Origin: Allorhizobium sonneratiae
Lineage (GTDB): Bacteria; Pseudomonadota; Alphaproteobacteria; Rhizobiales; Rhizobiaceae
DNA length: 64,000 nucleotides
Reading direction: 5' to 3'
Assembly (NCBI RefSeq): GCF_023700755.1
Contig: NZ_JAMKOJ010000005.1
Location: 124,001 to 188,000, forward strand
Part shown: positions 42,616-51,999 of the stretch, one piece after another
Numbering within the stretch: position 1 is the first letter of the stretch
How the letters are laid out: each line of letters opens with the position of its first letter
Made by a program: the position numbers and the translations under genes
The notes under the pieces: model-generated
What the model was told of the DNA's origin: nothing
What the model saw: only the letters and a program-made list of their open reading frames with translations
Databases searched by the model: none

Positions 42616-44151
42616 TCAGGCGAAATAGCGCCGACGCGGCGGAATGGCCTGGGCGCTCGCAACAGCCGGCACCGTTTGCAGCACGCGTTTGGCTGGCAGG
42701 ATGGCAATCACTTCCGTTCCTTCGCGCAGCTTGGATTTCAGTTTGAATTCGCCGCCGTGCTTGGCAAGGATCGCCTGCACGATGGGCAGGCCAAGGCCGG
42801 TGCCCTGCTCGGCGCTCTTGATGGCAATCGATCCCTGGCCAAAGGCCGACAGCACCACGGGAATTTCCTCTTCGGCAATGCCCGGACCATTGTCGCGGAT
42901 GGCGATATACTGGCCGCCCCCCGCCGTCCATCCTGCCTTGACGGTGAGTTCGCCACCTTGCGGGGTGAATTTCACCGCATTGGACAGAAGATTGAGCACC
43001 ACCTGCCGCATGGCCTTTTCATCGGCCCAGACCGGCGGCAGATTGGCCTCGTAATATTGGTTGATCTTGATATCCTTCGATTTTGCCCGAAGCTGCACCA
43101 TGCCAACGCAATCTTCGGCAATATCCGTCAACAGCATCGAGTCTTCGGTGAGGTCGTATTTGCCAGCTTCGATGCGCGACAGGTCGAGAATTTCATTGAT
43201 CAGATTGAGCAGATGCTGGCCCGAGCGGTGGATATCGGCGGAATATTCCTTGTAAAGCGGATTGTTGAGCGGCCCCAGCACCTCATGCGCCATCACCTCG
43301 GAAAAGCCGAGAATGGCGTTGAGCGGCGTGCGCAATTCATGCGACATCGAGGCAAGAAAGCGCGACTTGGCCATATTCGCCTCTTCGGCACGACGGCGCG
43401 CTTCGTCGGACAGGGATTTGGCCACCTCAAGCTCGGCGATCAGGTCATCCTTTTCGCTCTGGAACGACATCAGCTTGAGATTGGAAAGATAAAGACGTCC
43501 GTTGATATAGATGAAAAACAGCAGGCAGACGGCAAACAGGCCGGACAGGGCAATGTCTTCGACACGGCGGCTGACGAGAGCCTGCCCGGCCAGCGCGACA
43601 AGTGCCGGCAAAAAGGCATAGACGACCGCCTGACGCAAAAGAATGCTGGTCATGGCGGTGACGCAAAGGGCGACCAGCAGAATGGCGCCCTTCATCAGCA
43701 TCAGGGTCGGAAAGACGGAGCTGGAGACCGGCTGGGCGGCAAATATGGCCCAGCATCCGCCCATGGCCAGTTGACCGGCCAGAAGGGCAAGACGCCAGAA
43801 TTCCGGTTTTTGCGCGCTATCCAGCCTGCGTTCGGCTTTACGCAGCAAAATCAGGTTCAGCCCATGCACGATCAGGGTCATCAGTGCCCAGAACAGATAG
43901 GTCGGGTTATGCGAGACATAAACGCTGGTCACCGCGTCCAGCACAATCACGGCGGGAATGATCGCTGCGCCATGCAGATTGGAATGGATATGCATGGCCA
44001 GCAGGTCGCGCTCGAAAACGCCTGGGCCGCCATGACCGGATTGCAGCCTTTCGCGGGTCGCGCGCAAGGCTTTGGCCGCCGCCTGGCGACGATGGCGACG
44101 CGACAGGTCCAGAATATTCTTGTCTGTCGTACTGGAGTGGCGTTGACCCAT
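42616..44151 (-). CDS. Membrane sensor histidine kinase
   Basis: A 511-residue kinase. Residues about 60-240 hold five or six membrane helices, with no large periplasmic loop. A short coiled coil leads to the phospho-acceptor box FLASMSHELRTPLNAILGFS (His near residue 286). The ATPase has the N box LLSNAVKFTP, G1 RDNGPGIA, and G2 GTGLGLPIV. The kinase core resembles the PdhS/PleC/DivJ cell-cycle group of alphaproteobacteria, but no PAS domain is seen. No response regulator is next to it. The start at 44151 lacks a good ribosome site. Confidence 0.88.
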   Translation of the reverse strand: MGQRHSSTTDKNILDLSRRHRRQAAAKALRATRERLQSGHGGPGVFERDLLAMHIHSNLHGAAIIPAVIVLDAVTSVYVSHNPTYLFWALMTLIVHGLNLILLRKAERRLDSAQKPEFWRLALLAGQLAMGGCWAIFAAQPVSSSVFPTLMLMKGAILLVALCVTAMTSILLRQAVVYAFLPALVALAGQALVSRRVEDIALSGLFAVCLLFFIYINGRLYLSNLKLMSFQSEKDDLIAELEVAKSLSDEARRRAEEANMAKSRFLASMSHELRTPLNAILGFSEVMAHEVLGPLNNPLYKEYSADIHRSGQHLLNLINEILDLSRIEAGKYDLTEDSMLLTDIAEDCVGMVQLRAKSKDIKINQYYEANLPPVWADEKAMRQVVLNLLSNAVKFTPQGGELTVKAGWTAGGGQYIAIRDNGPGIAEEEIPVVLSAFGQGSIAIKSAEQGTGLGLPIVQAILAKHGGEFKLKSKLREGTEVIAILPAKRVLQTVPAVASAQAIPPRRRYFA

Positions 44152-44272
44152 GGTATGGTTGCATTTCGTCCGATGATGGACGGAGCCTAGCAAGAAAATC
44201 TTAAGAGTTACTTTCTGGAAAGGATTTATTTGCCATTCTCGAACACCACCTGTTATCGAAAAGGGCCAAAAT

Positions 44273-44812
44273 GTGACAGGACAGCGCCGGATATGGAGCA
44301 TAATGGCTGGTCTGGCCGCTGCAGGGCTGCTGATCGGGCTTGTATGCCTGTGGTTTTTCTGGAAGGAACGATCTCAGGTCTTCGAGGGGCCCTTCATCGT
44401 TGTCGATGGTGAAACCTTGCTGTCTGGCGGCCAGCGTTTGCATCTGAGCGGTATCGATGCACCCGAAATCGGCCAACGCTGCCGCGACGGTGAGGGCAGG
44501 CCGCGGCTGTGCGGGGCTGAGGCCCGGTCCGGTCTTGCCGCCCGCATGGCAGTCAGCGACGCCCGCTGCACAGGCACGGGCGCGCGCGATGAACTGGGCC
44601 GTCTTTACGTCAGTTGCACTGCCGCCGGTCAGGATGTCGCTGCCGATATGGTCCGCGCCGGTCTGGTGCTCAATGCCTCCGGCTATGACCAGCAGGAAAA
44701 AGAGGCACAGGCGAAGAAGCTCGGCCTCTGGTCCGGCAGTTTCGACCGGCCGGAAGACTGGCGCAAGCGCCATCCGCGTGCACAGATTTTCATGAACAGG
44801 AACGAACCGTGA
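44273..44812 (+). CDS. Secreted or membrane-anchored thermonuclease-family protein
   Basis: A 179-residue SNase-like protein. An N-terminal hydrophobic helix (IMAGLAAAGLLIGLVCLWFF) is followed by the OB-fold: VVDGETLLSGGQRLHLSGID, then LCGAEARSGLAARM and ARDELGRLYVSC. The catalytic Arg/Glu set of staphylococcal nuclease is only partly recognisable, so activity is uncertain. It starts with GTG at 44273, after AAGGG, and overlaps the glycosylase gene (GTGA). Confidence 0.8.
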   Translation: MTGQRRIWSIMAGLAAAGLLIGLVCLWFFWKERSQVFEGPFIVVDGETLLSGGQRLHLSGIDAPEIGQRCRDGEGRPRLCGAEARSGLAARMAVSDARCTGTGARDELGRLYVSCTAAGQDVAADMVRAGLVLNASGYDQQEKEAQAKKLGLWSGSFDRPEDWRKRHPRAQIFMNRNEP

Positions 44813-45429
44813 GCCTGAAGAGCCCGCTTGATGTTCTGACGACGGAGATTGCCGCCTGCCATCTGTGCCGGGATAAAACAGAAACACCTTTGCCGCATGC
44901 GCCAAGGCCGGTTGTGGTCCTGTCTTCCACGGCAAAAATTCTGATCGCAGGACAGGCACCGGGCAAAAGGGTGCATGAAACCGGTCTTGCCTTCAACGAT
45001 GCCTCGGGCGACCGTCTGCGCGACTGGCTGGGCGTGGATCGGGCCAGGTTTTACGATCCCGGCCGCTTTGCCATTCTGCCCATGGGTTTCTGCTTTCCCG
45101 GCTATGACGCCAAGGGCCATGACCTGCCGCCAAGGCGGGAATGCGCGCCGCACTGGCGAGGACGCGCTCTTGCGGTCATGCCGCAGATAAGGCTGGTCGT
45201 TCTGGTGGGCGCTTACGCTCAGACATGGCATCTTGGCAGGGCCAGACAGAAAACCATGACGGACACGGTGAAGCATTTCCGGGATTATGAGGGGTCGGAG
45301 GACGAGGTGGCTTTCATCCCCTTGCCGCATCCAAGCTGGCGCAATAGCGGCTGGCTGAAACGCAATCCCTGGTTTGAGGCGGAATTGCTGCCGCATCTGA
45401 AAAAGAAAGTGGATCATTTTGCTCCATGA
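44809..45429 (+). CDS. Uracil-DNA glycosylase family protein
   Basis: A 206-residue UDG-superfamily protein. Motif 1 is LIAGQAPGKRVHETG, and motif 2 has PLPHPSWRN. Four cysteines (CHLC near the N-terminus, then GFCFPG and RRECAPHW) match the 4Fe-4S ligands of family 4/5 glycosylases. It excises uracil or related damaged bases. Its GTG start overlaps the nuclease stop by four bases, so the two are co-translated. Confidence 0.87.
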   Translation: MSLKSPLDVLTTEIAACHLCRDKTETPLPHAPRPVVVLSSTAKILIAGQAPGKRVHETGLAFNDASGDRLRDWLGVDRARFYDPGRFAILPMGFCFPGYDAKGHDLPPRRECAPHWRGRALAVMPQIRLVVLVGAYAQTWHLGRARQKTMTDTVKHFRDYEGSEDEVAFIPLPHPSWRNSGWLKRNPWFEAELLPHLKKKVDHFAP

Positions 45430-45495
45430 AAGCATTTTGCTTTCGCGAAGCAAAAATTGCGCTATACCGGAAAAAAATTCCGAAGAGGTGCGCGC

Positions 45496-45984
45496 ATGGA
45501 TCGACTCGACCGAAAAATTCTTCGCATTCTGCAGGAGGATTCGACGCTGGCCGTTGCCGATCTGGCCAAGAAAGTCGGGCTTTCCACCACGCCATGCTGG
45601 CGGCGCATCCAGAAGATGGAAGAGGATGGGGTGATCAAGCGTCGGGTGGCGCTGCTCGATCCTGCGAAGATCAACACCAAGGTGACGGTGTTTGTCTCAA
45701 TTCGAACCAACAGCCATTCGATCGAATGGTTGAAGCGTTTTTCCGAGGTGGTGGCGGAATTTCCCGAAGTGGTGGAGTTCTACCGCATGAGCGGCGATGT
45801 CGACTATCTCTTGCGCGTCGTCGTGCCTGATATTGCCGCCTATGATGCTTTCTACAAGCGGATGATCGCCAAGATCGAAATCCGCGATGTCTCCTCGGCC
45901 TTTGCCATGGAGCAGATCAAATATACGACCGAACTGCCGCTCGATTATATGGTGCTCGACAGCCAGAAATCCGGCGAGGAATAA
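45496..45984 (+). CDS. Lrp/AsnC-family regulator
   Basis: A 162-residue feast/famine regulator. The winged helix is LDRKILRILQEDSTLAVADL, then STTPCWRRIQKMEEDGVI; the RAM effector domain follows (EVVEFYRMSGDVDYLLRVVV). GAGG lies seven bases before the ATG at 45496. The target genes are not evident; an amino-acid effector is usual for the family. Confidence 0.93.
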   Translation: MDRLDRKILRILQEDSTLAVADLAKKVGLSTTPCWRRIQKMEEDGVIKRRVALLDPAKINTKVTVFVSIRTNSHSIEWLKRFSEVVAEFPEVVEFYRMSGDVDYLLRVVVPDIAAYDAFYKRMIAKIEIRDVSSAFAMEQIKYTTELPLDYMVLDSQKSGEE

Positions 45985-46000
45985 GCTTCTCGTTGTATTG

Positions 46001-46030
46001 CCATCCCCCGGCTGGAAAGCCGGGGGATGG
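46001..46030. terminator. Bidirectional terminator between lrp-like and dehydrogenase genes
   Basis: A perfect 13-bp stem (CCATCCCCCGGCT and its complement) with a 4-base loop, in the 56-base convergent gap. It probably ends transcription from both sides, although T tails are short. Confidence 0.75.
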
Positions 46031-46040
46031 TTGACGAAAA

Positions 46041-46910
46041 TCACTTTTCCAGGCGGGCGAGAAGGGCAGACGTGTCCCAGCGATTGCCGCCCATTTTCTG
46101 AACTTCCGCATAGAATTGATCGACCAGCGCCGTGACCGGCAGGGTTGCGCCATTGGCTTTGGCTTCGTTGAGGACGATGCCGAGATCCTTGCGCATCCAG
46201 TCCACGGCAAAGCCGAAATCATAGCGGCCTTCATTCATGGTCTTGTGGCGATTTTCCATCTGCCAGGAGCCGGCGGCACCCTTTGAAATCACCTCAACGA
46301 CCTTTTCGATGTCGAGCCCGGCCTTTTTGCCGAAATGCACCGCTTCAGAAAGGCCCTGCACCACCCCGGCAATGCAGATCTGGTTGACCATCTTGGTCAA
46401 CTGGCCGGAGCCGGCAGGCCCCATCAGGCCGATCATCCGGGCAAAGGCGTCGATCACCGGCCGCGCCGTGTCAAAGGTCGCCTGATCGCCGCCGCACATC
46501 ACCGTGAGCACGCCGTTTTCCGCACCGGCCTGACCGCCCGAGACCGGAGCATCGATGAAACCGCAGCCTTTGTCTTTCGCGGCCTGATAAAGCTCGCGCG
46601 CCACATCGGCGGAGGCCGTGGTGTTGTCGATCAGGATCGCCCCCGGTTTCATCGCGGCCAGAACGCCCTCCGGTCCGGTGGTCACGGCACGCAGATCGTC
46701 ATCATTGCCAACGCAGGTGAAGACGAAATCGGCGTCCTTCGCGGCTTCTGCCGGTGTCTTGCCCAGCGCGCCGCCATGTTGGGCGACCCATTGTTCCGCC
46801 TTGGCCGTTGTGCGGTTATAAACGGTGACGTCATGCCCGCCCTTGGCCTTCAGATGTCCCGCCATGGGATAGCCCATGACCCCCAACCCGATGAATGCAA
46901 CCTTGGCCAT
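46041..46910 (-). CDS. 3-hydroxyisobutyrate dehydrogenase-family oxidoreductase
   Basis: A 289-residue NAD(P)-dependent beta-hydroxyacid dehydrogenase. The Rossmann start is FIGLGVMGYPMAGHL; the substrate signature FIDAPVSGGQAGAENG and the catalytic lysine in GQLTKMVNQICIAG are present. The substrate could be 3-hydroxyisobutyrate, tartronate semialdehyde or glyoxylate; sequence alone does not decide. AAGGAG precedes the ATG at 46910. The LysE gene ends 34 bases upstream on the same strand. Confidence 0.9.
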   Translation of the reverse strand: MAKVAFIGLGVMGYPMAGHLKAKGGHDVTVYNRTTAKAEQWVAQHGGALGKTPAEAAKDADFVFTCVGNDDDLRAVTTGPEGVLAAMKPGAILIDNTTASADVARELYQAAKDKGCGFIDAPVSGGQAGAENGVLTVMCGGDQATFDTARPVIDAFARMIGLMGPAGSGQLTKMVNQICIAGVVQGLSEAVHFGKKAGLDIEKVVEVISKGAAGSWQMENRHKTMNEGRYDFGFAVDWMRKDLGIVLNEAKANGATLPVTALVDQFYAEVQKMGGNRWDTSALLARLEK

Positions 46911-46944
46911 CTGAGATGCTCCTTCTTTTCTGTCGTGGTAAGGG

Positions 46945-47538
46945 TTAAAGCAGCTTGATCGACAGTGCAATCATGATCACCCCGATGATGAGATCCAGCA
47001 CCCGCCATGCGACAGGTCTGGCAAAGACAGGGGCTAAAAGCCGAGCGCCATAGCCGAGGGCAAAGAAAAACGCGAAAGAGGCTGTGATCGAGCCGAGGCC
47101 GAAGATGAAGCGATTTTCGCCGTAATGGGTGGAAACCGAACCCAAAAGCACGACCGTATCGAGATAGACATGTGGATTGAGCCAGGTGAAGGCAAGGCAG
47201 GTGGCCAGCGTTTTCGTCAGACTGCCCGCCTCACGCGCGGCCGGATCGAGCCCGGACGTGGCCTTATAGGCTGCCCACAGGCTTTTCAGCCCATAAACGA
47301 ACAGAAAAGCCGCGCCGGCAAGCGTCATGACCAGTTCAAGCTTCGGCAGGGCTGTCACCAGCGCGCCAAAACCGCTAATCCCCGCCATGACCAGAACGGC
47401 ATCGGACAGCGCGCAGACAAGACAGACGGCAAAGACATGATGTCGCTGAAGCCCTTGACGCAGCACAAAGGCATTCTGCGCACCAATGGCGACAATCAGG
47501 CTGAGGCCAAGGAAAAGACCGGGGAGGAATGCAGACAA
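46945..47538 (-). CDS. LysE/ArgO-family amino-acid exporter
   Basis: A 197-residue inner-membrane protein with six helices. GAQNAFVLRQGLQRHH is the LysE family signature, and FTWLNPHVYLDTVVLLG is the conserved loop. It exports basic amino acids such as lysine or arginine. No LysG/ArgP regulator adjoins it; the remnant of a peptidase gene lies just upstream. Confidence 0.92.
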   Translation of the reverse strand: MSAFLPGLFLGLSLIVAIGAQNAFVLRQGLQRHHVFAVCLVCALSDAVLVMAGISGFGALVTALPKLELVMTLAGAAFLFVYGLKSLWAAYKATSGLDPAAREAGSLTKTLATCLAFTWLNPHVYLDTVVLLGSVSTHYGENRFIFGLGSITASFAFFFALGYGARLLAPVFARPVAWRVLDLIIGVIMIALSIKLL

Positions 47539-47580
47539 TGGCGCCTCTGGCTAAGTGGATTGGAATGCGACAGGCGCAAC

Positions 47581-47718
<138 letters not shown>

Positions 47719-48522
47719 TCAGTCCTTCAGCCGGGCAATCACCAGATGGCCGGGTGAGGGTTCGCCATCCTGCATCCGCACATTGATACTGCTCAGGTCC
47801 ACGATCTCGAAGCCGGTGGCGGTCAGACGCTCGCGGACATAGCTTTCAGCATGGACGAAACGCTGATGCGGGCCGACCTTGTAGGGGGTATCCTCGCCCA
47901 TGGTTTCCGAGGAGAAGACGAAAAGCCCGCCGGGAAGCAGATTTTCCGCGGCCCCGAAAAACAGCGGCTCCAGCGCGCCGAGATAGGGCAGGACATCGGT
48001 CGCGGTGATCAGGTCGAAGGGCTCATCGTCATTGTCTTCGAGAAAATCCTCGACTTCGGCGACGTAAAGCGTCTCGTAGAGGTCTTTCTCATGGGCGATT
48101 TCGACCATGTTTTCCGAAAGATCAATGCCGGTGATATCCTCGACCATATCGCGCAGCGCGCCGCCGGTCAGCCCCGTGCCGCAGCCGAGATCGAGCATCC
48201 GCTTGAACGGCCCAAGCTCCAGCGCTTGAAGCCTTTGGCGCACCATGACCGGCACGGCATAGCCGAGCTGTTCGACCAGAATATCCTCGAAACTCTCGGC
48301 ATGCTGGTCGAACAGGGTTTCGACATAGGCATCCGGTGCTTTCGGCGGGGTTTCGCCGCGCCCGAGCGAGGCCATGCGAACAGCCGCACCGCCATGATCC
48401 TCAGGATCGATGGCAAGAACCTCTTCATAGGCCTTCACGGCGGCGTCGATATCGCCGGCTTTTTCCAGTGCCAGCGCCCGGTTATAGGCTTCCGCCAGCT
48501 TTTCCTCGTCGATCTTCGCCAT
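47719..48522 (-). CDS. SAM-dependent methyltransferase with TPR-like N-terminus
   Basis: A 267-residue class I methyltransferase. The first 40 residues form one TPR-like helix pair (AEAYNRALALEKAGDIDAAV). Motif I is MLDLGCGTGLTGGAL, motif II EDITGIDLSENMVEIA, and motif IV around FDLITATDVLPYLG. Similar proteins are annotated as methyltransferases of unknown substrate. AGAGG lies before the ATG at 48522; the frame open to 48591 is not supported. It overlaps nothing and lies 69 bases after usg. Confidence 0.85.
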   Translation of the reverse strand: MAKIDEEKLAEAYNRALALEKAGDIDAAVKAYEEVLAIDPEDHGGAAVRMASLGRGETPPKAPDAYVETLFDQHAESFEDILVEQLGYAVPVMVRQRLQALELGPFKRMLDLGCGTGLTGGALRDMVEDITGIDLSENMVEIAHEKDLYETLYVAEVEDFLEDNDDEPFDLITATDVLPYLGALEPLFFGAAENLLPGGLFVFSSETMGEDTPYKVGPHQRFVHAESYVRERLTATGFEIVDLSSINVRMQDGEPSPGHLVIARLKD

Positions 48523-48591
48523 GGATACGCCTCTTTGCTCAAGCACTTTGCTTTTTCCTGAGGCTCTACCGGCTTCATGGCGCTTTGGCAA

Positions 48592-48858
48592 TCAGTGGAG
48601 GATGAATTCCCCCTTCAGCGCCCGCCATTCATTGGCGGCGATCAGCTTGCGGTGCACATAGCGCACCGAATGCAGCGGTCCCTCCAGCTTTTCCTGCCAG
48701 AATTTCAGAAAACCGCGCATCTCGGGAAAATCCGGGGCCAGATCGTAATTCTGCCAGATATAGGTCTGCAACAGGCTGGGATGATCGGGCATGCGGTACA
48801 GAATTTGGGCCGTGGTCATACCATAACCCTTCAGCATCATTTCCATCTCGGAATTCAT
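48592..48858 (-). CDS. usg: Usg-family protein
   Basis: An 88-residue protein of the Usg family, first seen upstream of trp genes in Caulobacter. Conserved features are GYGMTTAQILYRMPDHPSLL, QTYIWQNYDLAPDFP and the C-terminal LHSVRYVHRKLI. Function unknown. The start at 48858 gives MNSEMEMM. No trp gene lies in the window. Confidence 0.87.
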   Translation of the reverse strand: MNSEMEMMLKGYGMTTAQILYRMPDHPSLLQTYIWQNYDLAPDFPEMRGFLKFWQEKLEGPLHSVRYVHRKLIAANEWRALKGEFILH

Positions 48859-49140
48859 ATGGCTACCTCTTCGCTATTCCCACTCTTTTATGCATCCTGC
48901 CAGGCGGCGGGGCGTTCGGGATAGCGGAAGAAAACAGCAACCACCGCTTCCCTCAGGTTGAATAACCCTTGTTCAGCATGGTTCCATTGATGGCTTAAGC
49001 GAGGCTTAACAAAACTGTCATATTCAAAAAAATCTGATGAATATCAGTTTGTTAGCAGTGTTCTTCGAAGAGTGCTGCCAGAGATTTTTATGGTGCATCA
49101 CATTGCCCGAAAACCGCTTCACACTGATCGGTCTGATGCT

Positions 49141-49974
49141 TTACCGCTTCAGATGCCGGGTCAGCCGTTTTTCGATCGCGGCCCAGCTATGGCGCAGTGC
49201 CTCGACGATGGCGAGATAGAAAATCGCCGCCCAGAGATAGGTCTGGTAATCGAAGGTGCGGGAAAAGGCGTAACGGGTCTCGCCCATCAGATCGAAGACG
49301 GTGATGATCGAAACGACGGCAGAGCCCTTGACCATCAGGATGATTTCATTGCCGTAAGGCCGCAGCGCCACGATCAGCGCCTGCGGCAGGATGATCTTGC
49401 GGAAGGTGACAGTTTTGGACAGTGCCAGCGCTGTTGCCGCCTCGCGCTGGCCCTTGGCGACGCTCAAAATGGCGCCGCGCAGGATTTCCGCCTGATAGGC
49501 CGAGGTGTTGAGGCTGAGCGCCAGCAGCCCGCAATACCAGGCCTCACGGAAGAACCACCAAAGGTCAATGGATTGCAGAAAGGGGCGGAATTCGCCAATG
49601 CCGTAATAGATCAGGAAGACCTGCGCCAGAAGCGGTGTTCCCCGGAAGATATAGACATAGATATAGGACAAGATATTGGCGACACGGTTGTTGGCCATGC
49701 GCCCAAGGCAGACAGGAAGCGATAAAAGCGCACCGCAGCAGATGGAAACGCTGACCAGTGCAATCGTGGTCCAAAGCCCGGAGAGAAAACGCGGGCCATA
49801 TTTGACGAATTTATCCTGTTCCCAGTTCAGGACCATCATCGAAATGAGGCCAATGCCAAGCAACGCCCAGAGCGTCAGCAGCGCATAGCCGGTGATGCGC
49901 GAGGCTGTCAGCCGCTGCGGACCAGCAGGCGGGGCAGGGCGGGGCGGAATGAGATCGCTGGCAATCGTCATCAT
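49141..49974 (-). CDS. Polar amino-acid ABC transporter permease (HisM type)
   Basis: A 277-residue membrane subunit with about five helices. The permease loop EAAxxxGxxxxxxFxxIxLP is seen in EAATALALSKTVTFRKIILP. It forms the pore together with the HisQ-like partner; the two genes overlap by four bases. Of the lysine/arginine/ornithine/histidine/octopine group, judged from the binding protein upstream. Confidence 0.92.
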   Translation of the reverse strand: MMTIASDLIPPRPAPPAGPQRLTASRITGYALLTLWALLGIGLISMMVLNWEQDKFVKYGPRFLSGLWTTIALVSVSICCGALLSLPVCLGRMANNRVANILSYIYVYIFRGTPLLAQVFLIYYGIGEFRPFLQSIDLWWFFREAWYCGLLALSLNTSAYQAEILRGAILSVAKGQREAATALALSKTVTFRKIILPQALIVALRPYGNEIILMVKGSAVVSIITVFDLMGETRYAFSRTFDYQTYLWAAIFYLAIVEALRHSWAAIEKRLTRHLKR

Positions 49975-50771
49975 CTGGCTCCGGCGCGTTTGGTGCGGCG
50001 ATCAATTACGCCGATAGCAATGGAAGATAAAACGGCGAGCACCAGATAAAGCGCACAGGCCAGAAGATAAAACTGAAATGCCTCCCGCGTCACCCGCGCG
50101 GCGATGCTGGTCTGACGGATGATGTCGGAAAGGCCGATGACCGAGACCAGCGCCGTATCCTTCAGAAGATTCATCCACAGATTGACCAGGCCCGGAAGTG
50201 CAATCCGGATCAATTGCGGCAGGATGACGAGAAGCATGGTTTTCGTCCCCGAAAGGCCGATGGCATGGCCCGCTTCATATTGCCCTTGCGGAATGGCCTT
50301 GAAGGCCGATTGCAGCACCTCCGAACAATAGGAGGAAAACACCACGGAAAGCGCGATCATGCCGGCAAAAAACGCATCAATCTCGATGCGATCGTGAAAA
50401 CCGATGGCAGAAAGAGCCGATTGAACCGCAATTTGCAGGCCGTAATAGATGATGAACAGGGTAAGAAGTTCCGGCAGACCACGAAAGATCGTGGTGTAGA
50501 TACCGGCGGCGCGCTGCAGCATGCGATCTTTGCTTTGAGCGGCCAGAGCCACCAGAAAACCGATGATCAGGCCGACCGGCAGCGTCGCGATCGCCAGCGT
50601 CATCGTCACCTTGAAGCCGGAAGCAATCGGACCGCCCCAGCCGGTGTCGCTGCAGGAAAGTCTTGTGCCCTGCGCAAAAAGCCGGAAAACGCCGACAGGC
50701 CCGCAAAATGGATCAAAAAGCGTCGCAACGTCTGTCCACGCGACACTGATTGCGGAAAACAATCCGCTCAT
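49971..50771 (-). CDS. Polar amino-acid ABC transporter permease (HisQ type)
   Basis: A 266-residue membrane subunit. The ABC permease loop is EAGHAIGLSGTKTMLLVILP. An N-terminal extension of about 50 residues is longer than in enterobacterial HisQ. Its stop overlaps the HisM-type start, and the binding-protein gene lies 152 bases upstream. No ATPase gene is encoded in this unit. Confidence 0.92.
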   Translation of the reverse strand: MSGLFSAISVAWTDVATLFDPFCGPVGVFRLFAQGTRLSCSDTGWGGPIASGFKVTMTLAIATLPVGLIIGFLVALAAQSKDRMLQRAAGIYTTIFRGLPELLTLFIIYYGLQIAVQSALSAIGFHDRIEIDAFFAGMIALSVVFSSYCSEVLQSAFKAIPQGQYEAGHAIGLSGTKTMLLVILPQLIRIALPGLVNLWMNLLKDTALVSVIGLSDIIRQTSIAARVTREAFQFYLLACALYLVLAVLSSIAIGVIDRRTKRAGAR

Positions 50772-50923
50772 TCAGCCCTATCCCCTTGCGGTCTTGTGCC
50801 GCATTTGCCTTGCAGAAGAATGGTGTGAGACCAAAACTGCTGCCCACCATTCCATAAAGTTCCGGAGCGCTGAACACTCCGGAACAATGTCTTTATCCCT
50901 TTATGAGGCAAGCAGGATGAAAA

Positions 50924-51700
50924 TCAATTGCCGCCGTAAACGTCGAAGTCGAAATACTTGGCGTTGATCTTCTGATAGGTGCCATTGGCGCGGATGGCGG
51001 CAATGGCCTTGGTAAAGCGGTCGGCCAGCGCCTGATCGTCCTTGCGCACGGCAATGCCTGCACCTTCGCCGTTGATGGCAACATCGATCGGCAGTGCGGT
51101 CATGATCTTGCAGCAAGAGCCAGCATCGCTCTTAACCCATTGGGTCAAAACGACAATATCGTCTACAACGGCATCCAGGCGACCGTTCGAGAGGTCCAGC
51201 TTGTATTCATCCGCGGTCGGGTAAAGCTTTTCTGTCGAATCGGGGAAGTGCTTTTCCACATAATTAGCGTGGGTGGTGGAGGCCTGGGCGCCGATGGTCT
51301 TGCCCTTCAGATCGGCAATCGACTTGATTGGCGAATCCTTCGGCACGGCAACGGCAGGCGGGGTGTTGTAATATTTCTTCGAGAAGGCGACCTTTTCCTT
51401 GCGCTCCGGCGTGATCGACATGGATGCGATGATCGCGTCGAATTTTTTTGCCTGAAGAGCAGGAATCATGCCATCCCAGTCATTGGTCACGAAGGTGCAG
51501 GTCACTTTCATTTCGTCGCAGAGTGCTTTGCCGATATCGATATCGAAGCCGACAAGCGTGCCGTCTGGCTTCAATTCGTTGAAGGGCGGATAAGCACCTT
51601 CCGTGCCGATGACGATTTTTTCCTGTGCCATGGCATTGCCGCAAATCAGTGAAAAGACGGCAATCGATGCAGCGGCCAGAGTGCGAATGGACATAGACAT
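50924..51700 (-). CDS. Periplasmic basic amino-acid binding protein
   Basis: A 258-residue extracellular solute-binding protein, family 3. The signal peptide MSMSIRTLAAASIAVFSLIC is followed by a cut after GNAMAQ. The mature part starts EKIVIGTEGAYPPFNELKPD and has the SMSITPERKEKVAFSKKYY signature. It resembles lysine/arginine/ornithine/histidine/octopine binders. The start at 51700 has AGAGG before it. First gene of the HisQ-HisM unit. Confidence 0.92.
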   Translation of the reverse strand: MSMSIRTLAAASIAVFSLICGNAMAQEKIVIGTEGAYPPFNELKPDGTLVGFDIDIGKALCDEMKVTCTFVTNDWDGMIPALQAKKFDAIIASMSITPERKEKVAFSKKYYNTPPAVAVPKDSPIKSIADLKGKTIGAQASTTHANYVEKHFPDSTEKLYPTADEYKLDLSNGRLDAVVDDIVVLTQWVKSDAGSCCKIMTALPIDVAINGEGAGIAVRKDDQALADRFTKAIAAIRANGTYQKINAKYFDFDVYGGN

Positions 51701-51999
51701 GAGATCCTCTCTGTTGGTTGCCAAAAGAGCCTTTGCCTTCGGCAGCTGTTCCGGCGTTGTTTTCCTATGACCGGAACAATCCTTGAGATTGCGCGTTTTT
51801 ATGGTGATTGCAACCATCAATGTGGCCTTCTCCGCCAATTCCCCAATGAATATGTCATTCACGCACGGTTCAGTGTCCCGGCATCATCGTCGAGGTGCTG
51901 TTTAATTGTGTCCGGAATCGGGTGATACGGTTCATGCAGGGCCGCTGCAGTTTGAAGTGAATAAGAATGAGGCACAGCCTCTCCAGTGAGGAAAAATTC

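Noticed and set aside
44149-44301. Extended N-terminus of the histidine kinase
   Set aside because: It would overlap the divergent nuclease gene start and has no family support.
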